NCBI GenBank assembly: GCA_021397835.1
Contig: JAJFZO010000234.1
Coordinates: 834,001 to 898,000 of the forward strand
Length of the DNA stretch: 64,000 nucleotides
From: Moringa oleifera
Taxonomy: Eukaryota; Streptophyta; Magnoliopsida; Brassicales; Moringaceae
Direction: 5' to 3'
This document shows positions 12,727 through 26,025 of the stretch, piece by piece. The notes below the pieces were generated by a model. It had not been told where the DNA came from, did not search any database, and was given only the letters and a program-made list of their open reading frames with translations. Position 1 is the first letter of the stretch, and each line of letters opens with the position of its first letter. The position numbers and the translations under genes are program-made.

Positions 12727-13250
12727 ATGGAAACACATGTTTCTTCCATATTTTGGACCTTAGCTCCACGGAACAATATGCTACTGCTGAAACATGGAAG
12801 AATTGAAATCTTAGATCAAAACACCATGTATGGATGGTATGAACTGCCTAAACAAGAACTCTTGAATAGCGAACAACCAGTACTCATTACATCAAAAAAT
12901 TTCTATTAATGCATCCATTGGAAAATGAAAAATATGCATGTCGATGAAATGGTTATTGCTATCTGCTCCAATAACGAATCATTGGTTTAACTGAAAAATT
13001 AAATAAAATAAATAGACCTTTCTTTTTGTCTCAGGTCGATAGATCTTCTTAATTGGAAGGTCTCCTATATGGATAATACACATTCCAGTTGACCTTCTAA
13101 TTGTTTTGTTTCAAAGCAAAGATATCCATAAGGCAATTCGCCCTATTCAAATATTCACGATTAAGAAGTACCGAATTTTCTTTCGAATAGGTCTTGAAAG
13201 GAAAAGGAAGGTTGGAATACCACCAGGCATCTATTATTAAATTCACCCAA
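12727..13250 (+). pseudogene. ycf15: ycf15 pseudogene, interrupted form
   Basis: The first 60 codons (12727-12909) read [20 protein letters not shown] and continue to [17 protein letters not shown], a clear match to Ycf15, a plastid frame of doubtful function. The matching C-terminal part (a PPGIYY-like motif) appears near 13220-13250. The intervening sequence of about 250-300 bases is found in many rosid and other eudicot plastomes, where ycf15 is thought not to be translated. The interruption may therefore predate the transfer. It lies between ycf2 and trnL-CAA, the usual place. Confidence 0.8.
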
Positions 13251-13312
13251 CCCGATAGTCCTAATTTTGTTTTAAGAATGTCCAATGCCAAAATCATTGA
13301 ATGGGTAAGTCG

Positions 13313-13355
13313 CCAATCCTTAAAATGGACTATACCCAATCCTTAAAATGGACTA
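13313..13355. repeat. Two-copy 23-base tandem repeat
   Basis: Units begin at 13313 and 13336, each starting CCAATCCTTAAAATGGACTA. It lies in the ycf15-trnL spacer and is probably a replication-slippage duplication. Confidence 0.8.
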
Positions 13356-13589
13356 TGTAATGTACTTTATGTGTTGGGTTAGGGGGGAAAGGGGGACATT
13401 TTACTAAAGGTTTATATTGTATCAATCTACCCTTGTGCGATTCCTGTTGAAGCATATACTTGAGGGGGGGCCGCAGGGCAGATGATTTCAAAATGGACTC
13501 CCCATTCATTACATAGAGAAAAAAAAGATCACCAAGATATCATGATCTGCTACTGAACTTATTCCAATTCAATGAGCATTTCAATATTA
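13356..13589. other. ycf15-trnL spacer remainder
   Basis: Plastid spacer with G-rich runs at about 13380-13396 and 13464-13472. No gene was seen. Confidence 0.6.
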
Positions 13590-13670
13590 TGCATTCAAGA
13601 GGACTCGAACCTTTACGCTCATTAGCACAAGATTTTAAGTCTCACGTGTCTATCATTTCACTACCAAGGC
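13590..13670 (-). tRNA. trnL-CAA: trnL-CAA relic with UAA anticodon
   Basis: The 81-base class II plastid tRNA-Leu is on the minus strand, between ycf15 and ndhB as expected. The D-arm and GGTTCGAGTCC T-arm are visible. The anticodon CAA has become TAA (C to T on the gene strand). There are further stem mismatches, so function is unlikely. Confidence 0.9.
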
Positions 13671-14265
13671 ATCTTGAAAGTGAATCATATTCCATGAATA
13701 TGATATCTATCTAGAATGATGTATGGAATATATGACAAAGGTGGAATGTTGGAGTATTTTTATTGATCAGTCATGTCATATAGGCTCGAGTCGGACATCC
13801 AATTACTTTGACTTAAATTATTCGGAGGATGTCTTATGTATAACTTATTGATTATCAAAAAGATGGACAATCAAACCTATTTCTCGGTTCAATAAAAGCC
13901 CAAAAAGATGAATAGGATCCTAAATAACGAGAGATATGTAAAAATTAGGTCCGATTATGCCTATTCCAAATTCTAAATGGATTGTAACGACATAGGGATC
14001 CATATGTAAACATAGTGTCTATTTGGATACGCGCAAATGACCCTTTCTCATAATAAGAATGTATATGACCTTATTCTGGTCTGCTCTGACATGAAATGAA
14101 CTTATAATCATGGAATCGACTTAATCATCAGATTATAGATTATAAGTTCATAACCTTAGCCCATTTCCATTTTGGGTGGAACTAATGTACTAATTCTTTG
14201 ATTCCAGTTAGTTTTAGTATGAGGGATCTTGAACTAAGAAATAGATTTCAAAAGCTAACTAGAAG
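13671..14265. other. trnL-ndhB spacer
   Basis: Collinear plastid IR spacer of about 600 bases, with a short near-palindrome around 14105-14150. No gene was seen. Confidence 0.7.
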
Positions 14266-16427
14266 CTAAAAAAGGATATCTTAAGCAATCGTAATAATCG
14301 GGTTCATTGATATTCTTGGTATAGTAGATGCTATCACATATACAATCATACTCAATTCAATTGAATTGTTTAATCTTAAAAGGGATCTTCTATAGTTTCG
14401 CATGTGAGGGGTTATTTCTTGGTTTTGTCTAGTCATTAATGACTTGATTATTTTTAGATCATAGTAGATAGAAAGAAGACTCATAAGGAGTCCCATTGAA
14501 ACCAAGAAATATAGGCCTGCCTACCATCCACACCAGAATAAACAGAGTTTTCTGAAAAAACCTGCTAGTTGAGAAAGACCTCCTAGGGATAAGAGACATA
14601 AAGCTAAAGAGACAGCCAAAAAAGGATCTTTTGTGTATAATCCTGCATAATCTTGAATGTTATCAGTTTTAGTACATAGACCAAATGATAGAATGTAAGC
14701 AAAAGTTCTTAGATTCAGGGAGATATAGAATAGCAAATAAGTTATCATGCTCGCATATCCACCATTTGAGTCTCCAACAATTATTCTAATAATTACATAT
14801 CCGACTTGACCTATGGACGAATATACAAGCATACATTTCATGCTTGTTTGAGTAATAGCAATGAGATTCCCCAATATCATGCTAAGAATAGCTAGGACTT
14901 CCATAACATGCCATTCGTTTGATGAGAAATAAAAAATAATATAAAAAATTTGAGTGGTTAAAGCTAAAGTAGTTACTTTCGAAGTAACAGAAAGAAAAGC
15001 AACAACTGGAGTAGAAGAGTCAGAGTCGAAAAAGGGATTCCTCACTTCTTTCTCTCATTCAAAACCGTGCATGAGACTTTCATCTCGCACAGATCCTAAG
15101 TGATAAAAGTAAAGAAGAACTCATCTTCTTTCTTTTTTGATTACTTTTCTCGCATATGCATACGAACAAATCCATTCAATTTCTAAAACAGATTAATAAT
15201 CCTTAACTTTTTGAGAAATCCTTCATTAGTGGTTGTGAATGACTGATTTTTCTCAATCTTTTCGACCTTAGTTCCATAAAAGGGAGTCAGAAAGATTGAG
15301 AAATAGAACCACCTCATTTGATTCGTTCTTCATAGCAATGAGATGATTATCTTAGGGTGATCCTTTTGTTGACGGATGCTTCTATTGCACTCGCAATCTA
15401 TAAAGGATGAGAACTAACTACGTAACATCTACATTGAGAATTCAAGTATTATATACGTCATCAGTCCGATCCTTTGTAGAAACTACCCGTAATAACGAAC
15501 TTGCAAAATGGATCTGTTTATCATAAAGAGATTCGTTGTTCCTGACCTTGCTTCACTTTAATTGTTATTTGAACAAGTCAAAGTTATGTCTTGGTCTTAG
15601 TGGGATATCATTTCTCTTCTACATGTCCATGGAGTTTTGAAAAATCCAAACATCTCAAAGATAGATAATAGATAGAGAGGAAGGAATTTATCAAATGAAC
15701 CGCACTCCTTCGTATACGTTAAGAGTCCATTGATGAGAAGAGGCTGGGGAAAGCTTGAATCCAATTCCTACAATGATGAATATAAGCACAATTGAAATTC
15801 TTAAGGAGTTATACATTTGTGTATTGATAAGACCATTCCCTACTTCTTGAAGCTCAATCTCTCCTCAGGATGAACCATATAGCCAAGAGAAACCATGAAC
15901 CAGAATAAAAGAGCTTGCCCCACCCATGAGTAGATATTTTGTAGTAGCCTCATTAGACTATACATCTTTCTTGGTATATCCAAATAATAGGTAGGAGCAT
16001 AAACTGAAACATTTTGGAGCTATAAAGATAGATATTAAATTGTTAGCACTGCATAAAAACATTTCTCCTAAAGTAGTTGTTAATATGAATAATAAAAACT
16101 CTGTTATAGCCATTTCTGTACATTCAATATACTCTACAGATAGAGGAATATAGAGAGTTGAACATAGTAAAATAAAAAATTGAAAGATTTTGTTAAAATT
16201 GTTCGTTTGGAAATTTCTTGAAAAGCTAATCATAGGTTCTTCTCTGCATCGGAATAATAAGGCTGTTATGCTCATTACTAAACTTAGTGAAAAGATGAAA
16301 TACAACCAAGATATATATTTTTAATTAGAGGTTGAATCAATCATTAGAAGAAGAATTAGGCCAAAAATTAGGATACATTCTTGGAAAATAAAACTTCCAT
16401 CGAAGAGAAGCAAATGAAAGGCTTTCA
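14266..16427 (-). pseudogene. ndhB: ndhB pseudogene, two exons and intron
   Basis: Subunit of the plastid NDH complex, a multi-pass membrane protein. Exon 1 is about 15705-16427 (ATG at 16427-16425), the intron about 15022-15704, and exon 2 14266-15021 (stop at 14268-14266). Exon 1 is about 723 bases against the usual 777. The longest open piece of exon 2 reads [19 protein letters not shown] and goes on to [10 protein letters not shown] (14521-15045). Exon 1 keeps [20 protein letters not shown] but stops at 15960 (SGYTKKDV then a stop). A further TAA replaces the codon after NPIITIA (14281). Many glycine codons are changed. Confidence 0.94.
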
Positions 16428-16790
16428 TAAAAATTCTCATAGAGTCAAGAATGAAATTTTCATTATGTACATGCCAAATCATGAATTAGTAACTGCATCC
16501 AATCTCTAAAAAAATCCTAATTGTTTCGAACTTTCTATTTTTGGAATGGAATATTTACGAAATCCCTATGAATAAGATCAAACCTTATTCCATGGTATTT
16601 ACATGAGATTCCTCTTTCTTATTCTTAAGCAATTCCCTGAGAGGGCTTAGTTGATCCATGATTTATGTTTCATCTTTTGTTTGCTTTTCATTTGTTTTGA
16701 AAAATAGGTCAATCAATTTTGATTTTTTCTTTTTCGATCGAGATGTATGAATCCATGAATCTATATGTCTATATAGATCCTGTTCATGGA
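16428..16790. other. ndhB-rps7 spacer
   Basis: Collinear IR spacer of about 360 bases. No gene was seen. Confidence 0.7.
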
Positions 16791-17257
16791 TTAACAAAAA
16801 TGTGCAAAAGCTCTATTTGCCTCTAGCATTCTATGAGTCTTTTCCTTTTTACGTATGGCATCGCCACTCCCTTTGGCAGCATCTACTAATTTAAAACTTA
16901 ATTTGAAAGCCATATTTCAACCTAGACGTTTTCGGGTTTTCCCTAATAACCAACGAATGGTAAATGCTTTTCCTTGTGTGGATCCTATTTCAATGAGAAC
17001 TTGATGAGTTGATCCGCCTACACGTCTTGCTTTTACTGCTATATCGGGAGTTATTCCACGTATTGCTTGACATAAAATAGATAATGGATCTGTTTTTGTC
17101 TTTTGCTGAATCTTTTTCAAGGCTCGATAGATAATTTGATAAGCCAATGATTTTTTTTTCGTGTTTCAGTACGATTAACCAACATGTTAACTAATCGATT
17201 ACGATAAATTGGATCGGATTTTGCAGTTTTTTCTTCTGTAGTATCTTGATGTGGTGT
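16791..17257 (-). pseudogene. rps7: rps7 pseudogene
   Basis: Plastid ribosomal protein S7, normally 155 codons. The middle is open (17147-16917: [16 protein letters not shown], then [20 protein letters not shown]), but a stop follows KTRKRLG where GRN should continue. The start codon has become ACA (17257-17255). A small deletion near 17167 shifts the N-terminal part. The C-terminal end is recognisable up to the stop at 16793-16791. It lies between ndhB and rps12, as normal. Confidence 0.94.
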
Positions 17258-17304
17258 GAAAAGGGTTCAAGAATCAGTTTTCTTTTTATAAGGGCTAAAA
17301 TCAT

Positions 17305-18092
17305 TTATTTTAGCTTTTTAACCCCATATTGTAAGATGGATCTCGAAAGATATGAAAGATCTTCCTCCAAACCGTATATACGACTTTCATCGAATATGGC
17401 TTTCCATAGAATTCTATATGTATCTATGAGATCGAGGGAATTTTGTTTACTGACTTTAAATTGAGTATCTAATTCCCTCTTTTTCCCGCTAGGATTAGAA
17501 ATCTTGTATTTTACATATCCATACGATTGAGTCATTGGGTTTCCCAAATAGTGTAAAAAGAAGTATTTCGAATCGCTGCCATTTGACTGGAACCTGTTCT
17601 AAAAAAGTCAAGGCATTTCAAATTGTTTGTTGACACGGATAAAGTCAGGGAAAACCTCTGAAATTATTTCAATATTAGACCTTGGACATATAATAGTTTC
17701 GAATCGAATCTCTTTAGAAATAAGATCTTTTGTCTCATGGTAGCCTGCTCTAGTCCCCTTACGAAACTTTCGTTATTGGGTTAGCCATATACTTCACATG
17801 TTTCTAGAAATTCACATGGAATCATCAAATGATACAAGTCTTGGATAAGAATATATAACACACTAGAATGCCCTTGTTGACAATCCTTTACTTCGACAGC
17901 ATCTAAGGTTCCTCGAACAATGTGATATCTCACGCCTGGTAAATCTTTAACCCTTCCCCCTCTTACTAGGACTACAGAATGTTCTTATGAATTATGGCCA
18001 ATACTAGGTATATAAGCAATGATTTCAAATCCAGGGATTAATTGTACTATGGCAACTTTATGTAAGGCAGAGCTTGGTTTTTCGAGGGTGAT
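17305..18092 (-). pseudogene. rps12: rps12 3' part pseudogene (exons 2 and 3)
   Basis: Plastid ribosomal protein S12. Exon 2 is about 17874-18092, the cis intron 17331-17873, and exon 3 17305-17330 with its stop at 17307-17305. Exon 2 reads [20 protein letters not shown] for the normal [20 protein letters not shown]. A CAA to TAA change follows GHNS (near 17985). Exon 1 is encoded far away in plastomes and joined by trans-splicing, and it is not in this window. Loss of PKK, R and other basic residues shows relaxed constraint. Confidence 0.92.
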
Positions 18093-18300
18093 AGTGGAAA
18101 AGTTGACGGATAAGTCACCCTTATTGCCACTCTGCAGAATCGTACATGAGATTTTCACCTCATATAGCTCTTCATTTAATTCTGTCAAAGTCATTGAGTC
18201 CTTTCCCTTGTTTGAGAATCTCTTCCCTTCTTCCACTCTGTTCTGAAGAGTAACTAGGACAAACTCAGTCACGTTTTCATGTTCCAATTGAACACTTTCC
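18093..18300 (-). other. 3' half of rps12 trans-spliced intron 1
   Basis: Upstream of exon 2 lies the 3' half of the split group II intron that normally joins exon 1 in trans. The domain V hairpin is recognisable at 18137-18170 (gene strand starts GAGCTATATGAGG, normally GAGCCGTATGAGG), with C to T changes that weaken its stem. Confidence 0.7.
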
Positions 18301-19967
18301 ATTTTTGATTATTCTCAAAGGAAAAGATTTTTCTTTTTAGCAAATATCTACAGATCCAAACACACGATCTTATAATAAGAACAAGAAATCTTTCTCGATC
18401 AATCCTTTGCCCCTCATTCTTTGAGAATCAAAAAATACTTTTTCAAGTTTGAATTTGTTCATTTGGAATCTGGGTTCTTCTGCTTCATTTTTTTTACTTA
18501 TTTATTTATTCTTTTTTCTCTCTTTTTTCTTTTTTGTTTCTTTTTTCGATTTTATTCCCTTCCATCATTCCTTCCTTGAGTCTCATAGGTTTGATCCTAT
18601 AGAATTTGACCCATTTTGTCATTGAGCGAAGGGTACAAAATAAATTGAATCAGATTGATTTTTCGATCAAAAGCACTATGTGAAATCTTCGCTTTTTTCC
18701 TCTTTCTCTATCCCTATCCCATAAGGACAACACTTGAATCAATAGAGAACCTTTTCTTTTATATCTATATGAATCAATTATGAATCAATATTATTACATT
18801 CCAATTCCTTACCGATACCCCTTAAGAAAAATCTCGAATTGGATCCCAAATTAATGGGTTAGTGTGAGCTTATCTATGCAGTTATGCACTCTTCGAATAG
18901 GAATCCATTTTCTGAAAGATCTTGGCTTTCGTCTTTTGGTGGGTCTCTAAGATCCTTTTGATGACCTATGTCGTGTTGAAAGGATATCAATATGATTCGA
19001 TCGATTGCGTAAAGCCTGCAGTAGCAAACAGAACCAAGGAAAGTATACATAAGTATACAAAAAAGATAGTTTTTTTTTCTATTATATTACTATTAGATTA
19101 GTATTAGTTAGTGATCTCGGCTCAGTAAGTCCTTTCTTCCATGATTAACTGTTGGCACCTACCTTACATTTTGTCTTTGTGGACCGAGAAGAAAGAAGAC
19201 TCAGCAGGAAGAGAATTGTATCGTAGAAGCAAGGAGGTCAACCTCTTTCAAATATACAACATGGATTATGGCAATCCAATGTAGTTGGGCTTTCATGTTG
19301 ATCTGAATGAATCATCTTTTCCGTGGAGGTAAATCTTTGCCTACTAGGCAAGAGGATAGCAAGTTACAAATTTTTTTTTGATAGGACATGTATTTCTATT
19401 ACTATGAACTTGATGGTAGTTAATCGTGGGGTTACCATTATCCTTTTTATGGTGACGAATCTTGTATGTGTTCCTAAGAAAAGGAATTTTTCAATTTTTT
19501 AGGTCTTAAAGGGGCGTGAAACATATAAGAACTCTTGAAAGGAAATGAAAAAGAGATGTAAGTCTAGTTCCTTCAAAAATGGGAAGATCTTTGGCGCAAG
19601 AAAAAGAGGTTGATCCGTATCATCTTGACTTGGTTACGATTTTTCTATTTTTTTAAGAAAAGAATACGACTTCTCCTACCCATATCGACATGCTGAGCGA
19701 AATCTTCTTCATGTAAAACTGGCTTGATTTAGATTAGGAGAATCATATGATTTTATGTTATGAAACCATGTGCTATGGCTCGAATCCATAGTCAATCCTG
19801 TTTCCGTTAGGAGCAGTTGACAATGAAGCCAACTTTTTCCATTATTTTCATTTCATGTCCGTAATAGTGCGAAAGGAAAGCCGAGCTCTAACTTGTTCAA
19901 GAATAGTGGCCTTGAGTTTCCCAACCCTTTGCCTTAAGATCAGTCAGTTCTATTTCTAGATGGGGGA
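18301..19967. other. rps12-trnV spacer
   Basis: Collinear IR spacer of about 1.7 kb, rich in T and pyrimidine runs at 18470-18560. No gene was seen. Confidence 0.7.
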
Positions 19968-20039
19968 AGGGATATAACTCAGCGGTAGAGTGTCACCTTG
20001 ACGTGGTGGAAGTCATCAATTCGAGCCTCATTATCCTTA
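19968..20039 (+). tRNA. trnV-GAC: trnV-GAC relic, near intact
   Basis: The 72-base plastid tRNA-Val keeps its GAC anticodon and most stems. Changes visible are a T-loop G to A (GTTCGAG to ATTCGAG) and two in the T-stem and acceptor 3' strand. It is followed by the rrn16 promoter region. Confidence 0.92.
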
Positions 20040-20098
20040 AAACCTTTGACTTGCTCCCCCACCATGATTAAATAAGAATGGATAAGAGGCTCTTGGGA

Positions 20099-20128
20099 TT
20101 AACATGAAGGGGTAGGGATGGCTATATT
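20099..20128 (+). promoter_or_regulatory. rrn16 promoter relic
   Basis: The plastid polymerase promoter of the rRNA operon has -35 TTGACG and -10 TATATT. Here the -35 is TTAACA (20099-20104), with two G to A changes, and the -10 TATATT (20123-20128) is intact 18 bases on. It lies 120 bases before the rrn16 5' end. Confidence 0.75.
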
Positions 20129-20249
20129 TATAAGAGTGAACTTCAGGCGAATATGAAGCACATGGATATAAGTTATGCCTAGGAATGAAAGACAATTCCG
20201 AATTAGCTTTGTCTATGAACAAGGAAGTTATAAGTAATGCAACTATGAA

Positions 20250-21739
20250 TCTCATGTAGAGTTCGATCCTGGCTTAGGATAAATGCTGGCGGCATGCTTA
20301 ACACATGCAAGTCTAACAAGAAGTGGTGTTGCTAGTGGCAGATGGGTGACTAATGCATAAGAACCTGCCCTCGGGAAGGGAAACAGTTGGAAATGGCTAC
20401 TAATACCCCGTAAGCTGAGGAGCAAAAGGAGGAATCCACCCAAGGAAAGGTTCGCATTTGATTAGCTAGTTAGTGAGGTAATAGCTTACCAAGCTGATGA
20501 TTAGTAGCTGGTCCGAGAGGATGATAAGCCACACTGGGATGAAGACACGACTTAAACTCCTACGGGAGGCAATAGAGGGGAATTTTCAGCAATGGGTGAA
20601 AGCCTGATGAAGCAATGCCATGTGGAGGTAGAAAGCCCATGAGTCGTGAACTTCTTTTCCTGAAGAAGAAGCAATGACGGTATTTAGGGAATAAACATCA
20701 GTTAACTCTGTGCCAGCAGCCGCAATAATACAGAGGATGCAAGTGTTATTTGAAATGATTGGGCATAAAGCGTTTGTAGGTGGCTTTTTAAGTCTGTCGT
20801 CAAATCCCAGGGCTCAACCCTAGACAGGCAGTGGAAACTACCAAACTGGAGTATGATAAAGGTAGAGGGAATTTTCGGTAGAGTAGTGAAATGTGTAGAG
20901 ATTAGAAAGAACACCAACGGCAAAAGCAATCTACTTAGCCGATACTGAAATTAAAAGACGAATGCTAAGGGAGAGAATGAGATTAGATACCCCAGTAGTC
21001 ATAGCCGTAAATGATGGATACTACGTGCTGTGCGTATCGACCCGTACAGTGCTATAGCTAACGCGTTAAGTATCCCGCCTGGGGAGTAGGTTCACAAGAA
21101 TGAAACTCAAAGGAATTGACAGGGGCTCACATAAGCGATGGAGCATGTGGTTTAATTCAATGCAAAGCAAAGAACCTTACTAGGGCTTGACATGCCGCGA
21201 ATCCTCTTGAATGAGAAGGGTGCCTTCGGGAACGTGGACACAGGTGGTGCATGGCTGTTCATCAGCTCATGCCGTAAGGTGTTGGGTTAAGTCCCACAAT
21301 GAGCGCAACCCTCATGTTTAGTCGCCACCGTTGAGTTTGAAACCTTGAGCAGACTATTACTGATAAACTGGAGGAAGTTGAGGATGATGACAAGTCATCA
21401 TACCCCTTATGCCCTGGTTGACATACATGCTACAATGGCCGGGATAAAGGGTCACGATCCCACGAGGGTGAGCTAACCCCAAAATCTCATCCTTAGTTCG
21501 GATCGCACGCTACAACTGGCCTGCATGAAGCCAAAATTGCTAGTTATCGCTAATCAGCCATACGATAGTGAATTCATTCTCGGGTCTTGTACATATCGCC
21601 TGTCACACTATAGGAGCTGGCCATGCCATAAGTCGTTACCTTAACTGCAAGGAGGGGGATGCCAAAGGCAGGGCTAGTGACTGGAGTGAAGTCGTAACAA
21701 GGTAGCCGTACTGAAAGGTGCGGTTAGATCACCTCCTTT
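20250..21739 (+). rRNA. rrn16: rrn16 (16S rRNA) pseudogene
   Basis: The full-length plastid 16S rRNA sequence is about 1490 bases (normal 1491), from TCTCATG to the CACCTCCTTT end carrying the anti-Shine-Dalgarno. It is dense with GC to AT transitions even in universal segments. The 530 loop reads GCCGCAATAATAC (20719-20731) where all functional 16S has GCCGCGGTAATAC, so G529 and G530 are both A. The decoding region reads GTACATATCGCCTGTC for GTACACACCGCCCGTC. The A1492/A1493 segment GTCGTAACAAGG is kept. Such losses are incompatible with a working ribosome. Confidence 0.96.
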
Positions 21740-21941
21740 TCAGGGAGAGCTAATGCTTGTTTGGGTATTTTTGTTTGACACTGCTTCACACCCAAAAAGA
21801 AGCGAGCTACGTCTGAGTTAAACTTAGAGATGGAAGCCTTTTTTCTTTTTCCGATGGTAAAGTAAGACCAAGCCCATGAGCTTATTATCCTAGGTTAGAG
21901 CAAGTTGAGAGGATCCCTTTTTACTTCCCCATGTCGCCACA
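21740..21941. other. rrn16-trnI spacer fragment ending at a junction
   Basis: The first 200 bases downstream of rrn16 are recognisable as the plastid spacer that should lead to trnI-GAU. The match ends near 21940, where psbC begins in the minus direction. trnI-GAU, trnA-UGC and rrn23 are absent. Confidence 0.85.
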
Positions 21942-22579
<638 letters not shown>

Positions 22580-23586
22580 GAGGTTGATCTCAAGCCATTA
22601 TCCAAGCACGAATATCTTCGTTTAAAAGAATATTTTTGGTGTAGAAAGTCTCAAATTCAAGATCTTTTACTACATGGATTTCCTAGGAAACGAAGTCATA
22701 GGCACAGAAGTTTAGAGCCAGACCGACTACTCCAAAAGCACTCATCTATAACCAGTTACTGATATAAATAACATAAAAAAAAATGTAACTAATGTTTATT
22801 GGAAAAAGCAACCCTAAAGATTTGGGACCAAAAATGGTTAGCGGTGACCATTGAATAAGTTTCTTTGGCTTGAGTTAGGTTAAAAGCATGGAATATATTT
22901 GCACCATCATCATCTTCAAATAAAGTATTTTCTACAATAGCACCATGAATAACGCATAGTAGATCAGCACCTAATACACTAGCAATTCCCATCATATGAA
23001 ATGGGTTCAATGTCCAATTATGAAACCTTTGGAAAAAAAGGATGAATTGAAAAATAGCTGCTACACCAAAACTAGGCACAAAGAACCAACCAAATTAACC
23101 TAATGGGTAAATTAGGAATAGAGAAACAAAAACAGCAATTGGAGCAGAGAATGAGATTACATTATAAGGTCACAATTGAATGGATCGAGCAAGTTCAAAT
23201 TGACGTAACGTGAAACCTATTAATTTGGAAACACTGTAGAGAGCAACAAGTCCACAGACCGCCTAATTGACACCAATGAGTAAAATCTCCTTGTGCTTTA
23301 GGGCCCATAGCAACAACAAAGAATGTGCTAAACTATTAGCAAGAGTAGAAACTACAGTTGTTAACAAATCGCAGTCTTCCAAATAGGAACTGGCCAATCC
23401 ATGAGTATACCATGAAGTTACAAAGGTTGTACTTGTGAACCAACTCCTTAAAGTGAAATAGGCACAAGGAAAGAGCAATAGACCAAACCAACCCTAAAAA
23501 ATGAAGCGGTCTCTCCTTAACCAGTCATCCATAATATCAAATAAATTATTTTCGTCTTTGGTAAATTTACCAAGGGCTATAGCCAT

Positions 23587-25123
23587 AGTGGTCCTCCTAT
23601 TCAACTATTTCAACCATTTTAGAACACCTTATGTTATGGCATTTTCAGGGCGTTCGAGAATTCGATCATTTATGTATGATTTAATTTCTCACGCACTACC
23701 CCATAAAATTTAACCATTATAATTTAATTGTTTTTGAATCTAAAAATCTTTTGTTTTATTGGTCCTTAGGTAAATCCATGAACTCAATTCATTTATTCTT
23801 TCCTATTCTTTTCTTAATAATCATTTAAATCTGAATGATGAATTGTTGTATGACTCATCAATTAGATAGATGAATGTTTTGAAAGAACTCTTCAATTCAC
23901 TAAAGAAGGGATTCCTTCTCTCGGTATTGGTTGATCCCATACCTACTCCTTTTGCTCCATCAATTAATCGTATTCTTAGATCTTGTTTGTAATGTAAGAT
24001 TGAGAAAAATGAAGATTTTTCTGTATTCCTTTAATTTCTATGTGTATTAAATTTCTATAGTATCAACCATTTTTATTTTACACTTTATTCTTTCATTTTC
24101 TTTTCTTTATTATCTTCTTTGTTATATTTCCTTCAGCTGAATAGAAAACTTCACAGTATATTTTTTCATTTCACGGGTTGAATCAAGAAATAAACCTAGA
24201 ATATTTTTCTATTTACTTTTATATGTCTATATCTATATGTTAGAAAAAGGAAAGAATTTCTTATTTTTTTTAATTCAATACAATAGCAAATTAAATAGTA
24301 GGAAACTGCAAATGAAAGTCTTTTGCTCATATCCACTCTCCATCACATTGTTGGAACAAAAATCTCGTATGCATTGACCTGGATATATTTGATTGATACA
24401 TGAAGCCATGATTTGATTTAGATTTATATATATATATATATATAATTTATATATAAATCTAATATAAATGGATCTTGTTATGTTTTGGAATCAAAGAAAG
24501 ATAAGATATTGAAAATGGCTCTTAGGCTGTAATTTGGAATAAACCTTTCTTTATGGAGGAAGGGAATATCAATTCAATTTATTCCTTTCATTCCTACGGA
24601 ACATCTAGAAACAAAAAGATTAAATCAAAAATATCGATAGATTCTTGTAGAGTCCAACCAAAGAAATATGAAATAAAAAAAGATCTATTGCTCCAATTTC
24701 ATCTCTATCGAATTTTAATATCAGAATCGTGGATATAGTCATGATTCAATGGGTTATGTCCACTTACTTTTTCTTTTTCTTTTGTTGACTTCTAATCTTT
24801 AAAATTGGAATATTGGAAAATAGAAATATATATTTGGCAATTCAAAAGATGACTTATCATTATTCATTATAATAAACAAATGTTCAACTTTCTTTTATAA
24901 TTACTCTCCCTGACTTATAATTACTCTTTAACTTATTACTTATTAGAATGATAACTTATCAGAATGAAATTCTAAAAATTAGAAATTATACAATTTCCAA
25001 ATTAAATTATTATATAGATATAGTTGCTTTATTATTACAAATATCAACAAAATCTCTATTTTTTTTGTTTAAATATGAATATTAGCACTGTGTTAAAGTT
25101 TCATTAGAAAAAAGAAAAGTAAA
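23587..25123. other. psbD-trnT spacer
   Basis: Collinear LSC spacer of about 1.5 kb, very AT-rich, with an AT dinucleotide run at 24425-24443. In plastomes it carries psbD promoters, but I could not place them with confidence. A 61-codon open frame at 24553-24738 has no recognisable homology and is likely chance. Confidence 0.7.
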
Positions 25124-25195
25124 AGCCTCTTATCGGATTTGAACCGATGACTTAGGTCTTACTATGGCCTTACTCTACCACTGAGTTAAAAAGGC
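25124..25195 (-). tRNA. trnT-GGU: trnT-GGU relic with AGU anticodon
   Basis: The 72-base plastid tRNA-Thr lies upstream of psbD as expected. The anticodon GGT has become AGT (G to A). The ACC-side stems carry several mismatches, while the T-arm GGTTCAAATCCG is intact. Confidence 0.9.
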
Positions 25196-26025
25196 CTATT
25201 TGGTTCAATTACTGAATCAGTCCCTAGGTAAATAAGATCTATCTATGTATATATATTATAAGTATAGACAGTAGACTTATAATGGCTAGTAGCTCATTTA
25301 GGAACGAGAATTTGAATTTACATTCAATTTTACTTAATGGATATAGGGCAAAATGGGTTTAATGATATTGGATTTGATAAATATCAATGCAATGAATTGT
25401 TTCAAAAAACATACCTTAATTGCTCCCACAGTACAGAATGAAATTCATTTGATTGATATATACATGTACCTATCAATTTGACATAGATCCAAGATATTTT
25501 GATGAATCATGTGATCAAGAGATTGGGTTTGTCCCCTGAACCAAAATTTTAGAAAAAAAAATTCGCTAACTTGTTGATCCAACCTTCTTCCCAGATTTTC
25601 AGATTTATCTTGTGTTAATTTCCTGGCTAATGTGACACAGGAATACACTCATTTCATCTTAACAATGAGTAAATCAATGAATGAAAATGAAAAAAAAAAA
25701 CATTCATTCTTTTATGTTTTTTTTTGTTAGACCAATCACTTCTCGAAAAGATACTAGACTTTGTACTATTATGTATATTATATAATTATTACTTATATTA
25801 TATAATATATAATAATATAAATGTAAAAATTAATACAATATCGATTTATCTATAGAATTCCGATTAGAATGAATGATTCATGAATATAAATGATGAATCA
25901 AAAAACTATATGAAATCATAAAAGATGGATAGAACTTCTGGATCTAGTCATACCAATCCATTATATTGACAATTTCAAAAATTGATCATACTATGATCAT
26001 AGTATGATGGTGGTCGAAGAAGTAT
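25196..26025. other. trnT-trnE spacer
   Basis: Collinear LSC spacer of about 830 bases. It contains AT-only stretches at 25770-25830 and a short palindrome of CTATGATCATAG type at 25991-26002. No gene was seen. Confidence 0.7.

Noticed and set aside
20037..20929. Minus-strand open frames over rrn16 (20037-20255, 20252-20443, 20702-20929)
   Set aside because: They are antisense to the rRNA relic. No protein family is recognisable, and they are explained by low stop density in rRNA sequence.
24553..24738. 61-codon frame in the psbD-trnT spacer
   Set aside because: No similarity to any known plastid gene and AT-rich lysine/isoleucine composition. Likely chance.
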